Assembly: GCA_946482635.1 (NCBI GenBank)
Contig: CAMLSG010000259.1
Span: forward strand, 1 to 6,483
Origin: an uncultured Duganella sp.
GTDB taxonomy: Bacteria > Pseudomonadota > Gammaproteobacteria > Burkholderiales > Burkholderiaceae
Length of the DNA: 6,483 bases
Direction of reading: 5' to 3'
Shown here: in pieces, positions 5,952 to 6,483 of the stretch
How the letters are laid out: every line of letters starts with the position of its first letter
Numbering within the stretch: position 1 is the first letter of the stretch
Notes under the pieces: model-generated
Database searches by the model: none
What the model saw: the letters and a program-made list of their open reading frames with translations, nothing else
Told to the model about the DNA's origin: nothing
Translations under genes and position numbers: made by a program

Positions 5952-6388
5952 GGCTGCGATTCGGAGATCTCTTCGCGGATCAGCCATTTGCCGTGTGCAT
6001 CCGGCGCGACTAGTAAGGCCAACGGACTCTCGTACTTCTTGAGTACAGAGTAACGAACTGCCTTGACACGGATGCCGTCCCGCTCATCGGAGTAACTCAC
6101 TTGCGAGTAGGTGCTGAAGTCACCTCTCGACTTAGCCAGCGGCATTGAGTTGCGCACCAACGCCTTGTACTGCACGGCAGGGATTGTGAGCTCTCGCACT
6201 TGCCCAGTGGGATAGATGCGCTTGTTCTTGATCAAAGCGTCGTCGGCGTAGAGGTCAGCGACAGCGGGATTGAAGTCGGCTTCGAGCGACGAATATCGCT
6301 GGAATAGCGAGCGCGCTTCATCTATTGGTGCTGCCGAGGCCAACAAGCACGTCAAGGCGAGTGGGAATGCAAACAGAAGTCGTTTCAT
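5948..6388 (-). CDS. Secreted small protein, NTF2-like fold suspected
   Basis: This 146-residue protein has a clear signal peptide: MKR, a hydrophobic core at about 4-18, and cleavage after A17-S18-A19, leaving a mature protein of about 127 residues. There is no lipobox around Cys14. The mature part looks like an NTF2/SnoaL-like domain: an N-terminal helical stretch 'PIDEARSLFQRYSSLEADFNPAVADLYADDALI' (21-53), then strands ending in 'HGKWLIREEISES', as in nuclear-transport-factor-2-like secreted proteins. The fold is my reading of the pattern, not a match to a named family, and no function can be assigned. The ATG at 6388 has only a weak purine stretch upstream. Its stop TGA (5948-5950) overlaps the cupin start, so the two form an operon joining an exported protein to a cytosolic cupin. 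Confidence 0.75.
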   Translation of the reverse strand: MKRLLFAFPLALTCLLASAAPIDEARSLFQRYSSLEADFNPAVADLYADDALIKNKRIYPTGQVRELTIPAVQYKALVRNSMPLAKSRGDFSTYSQVSYSDERDGIRVKAVRYSVLKKYESPLALLVAPDAHGKWLIREEISESQP

Positions 6389-6483
6389 GATTGCTTAAAG
6401 TTGAGTGGTTGTGCCGCGATATCATAAATTGTAGTGGTCGCGATCTGATCGGACAGTGACCCGGTTTGGACATCGGCGCTGTC
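6389..6483. other. Upstream region with a weak promoter and possible edge of a repeat or insertion sequence
   Basis: On the minus strand TACAAT (6428-6433) and TATGAT (6421-6426) are candidate -10 boxes for the secreted-protein gene, without a good -35. The outer part from about 6451 has GGACA twice (6451-6455, 6473-6477 region) and an imperfect inverted pair, GACAGTG (6452-6458) and CGCTGTC (6477-6483), that reaches the window edge. Such GGACAGTGACCC-like ends occur around IS21-type elements, but I recall this only loosely and the element itself is not in view. Confidence 0.25.

Noticed and set aside
5169..6053. A 294-codon plus-strand frame opposite the cupin and DraG-family genes
   Set aside because: It crosses two well-supported minus-strand genes and their intergenic promoter, so it is a shadow frame.

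Overview
The window reads as a chromosomal segment of a GC-rich proteobacterium. The gene set and protein character fit Betaproteobacteria (Burkholderiales, perhaps an Oxalobacteraceae such as Massilia or a relative), but this is inferred from protein style and not from a marker gene. It carries eight protein genes, seven on the minus strand and one on the plus strand. No tRNA, rRNA, CRISPR array or complete mobile element is visible.

Region by region. (a) 1-757, minus strand: a small three-helix membrane protein is followed 14 bp later by an HD-type (p)ppGpp hydrolase-like gene that runs off the left edge. (b) 871-2253: a divergent pair. On the minus strand is a NUDIX + winged-helix regulator of the NrtR type with a degenerate NUDIX box. 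On the plus strand is a prolyl-4-hydroxylase-like 2-oxoglutarate/Fe(II) dioxygenase. Their AT-rich intergenic region holds two inverted repeats, about two helical turns apart, lying on top of the oxygenase promoter. (c) 2280-4496, minus: a full-length catalase-peroxidase (KatG) with a signal peptide and only two cysteines, convergent with the oxygenase across a 26-bp gap containing a hairpin. (d) 4650-6388, minus: a secreted NTF2-like small protein overlaps a cupin gene by 4 bp (ATGA). An ADP-ribosylglycohydrolase (DraG family) follows, probably with its own extended -10 promoter. The 153 bp between this gene and katG carry direct and inverted repeats. (e) 6389-6483: non-coding, ending in short repeats that may be the edge of an insertion sequence or intergenic repeat.

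How the genes may work together: the clearest circuit is the NUDIX regulator and the divergent oxygenase. NrtR-type proteins sense ADP-ribose or related NAD derivatives and usually control NAD synthesis genes, so a dioxygenase target would be unusual. The DraG-family enzyme nearby releases ADP-ribose, so a metabolic link is possible but is only inference. KatG is probably a periplasmic peroxide defence enzyme. I did not find a clear new multi-gene system. The regulator/operator/oxygenase unit is the most interesting part of the window.
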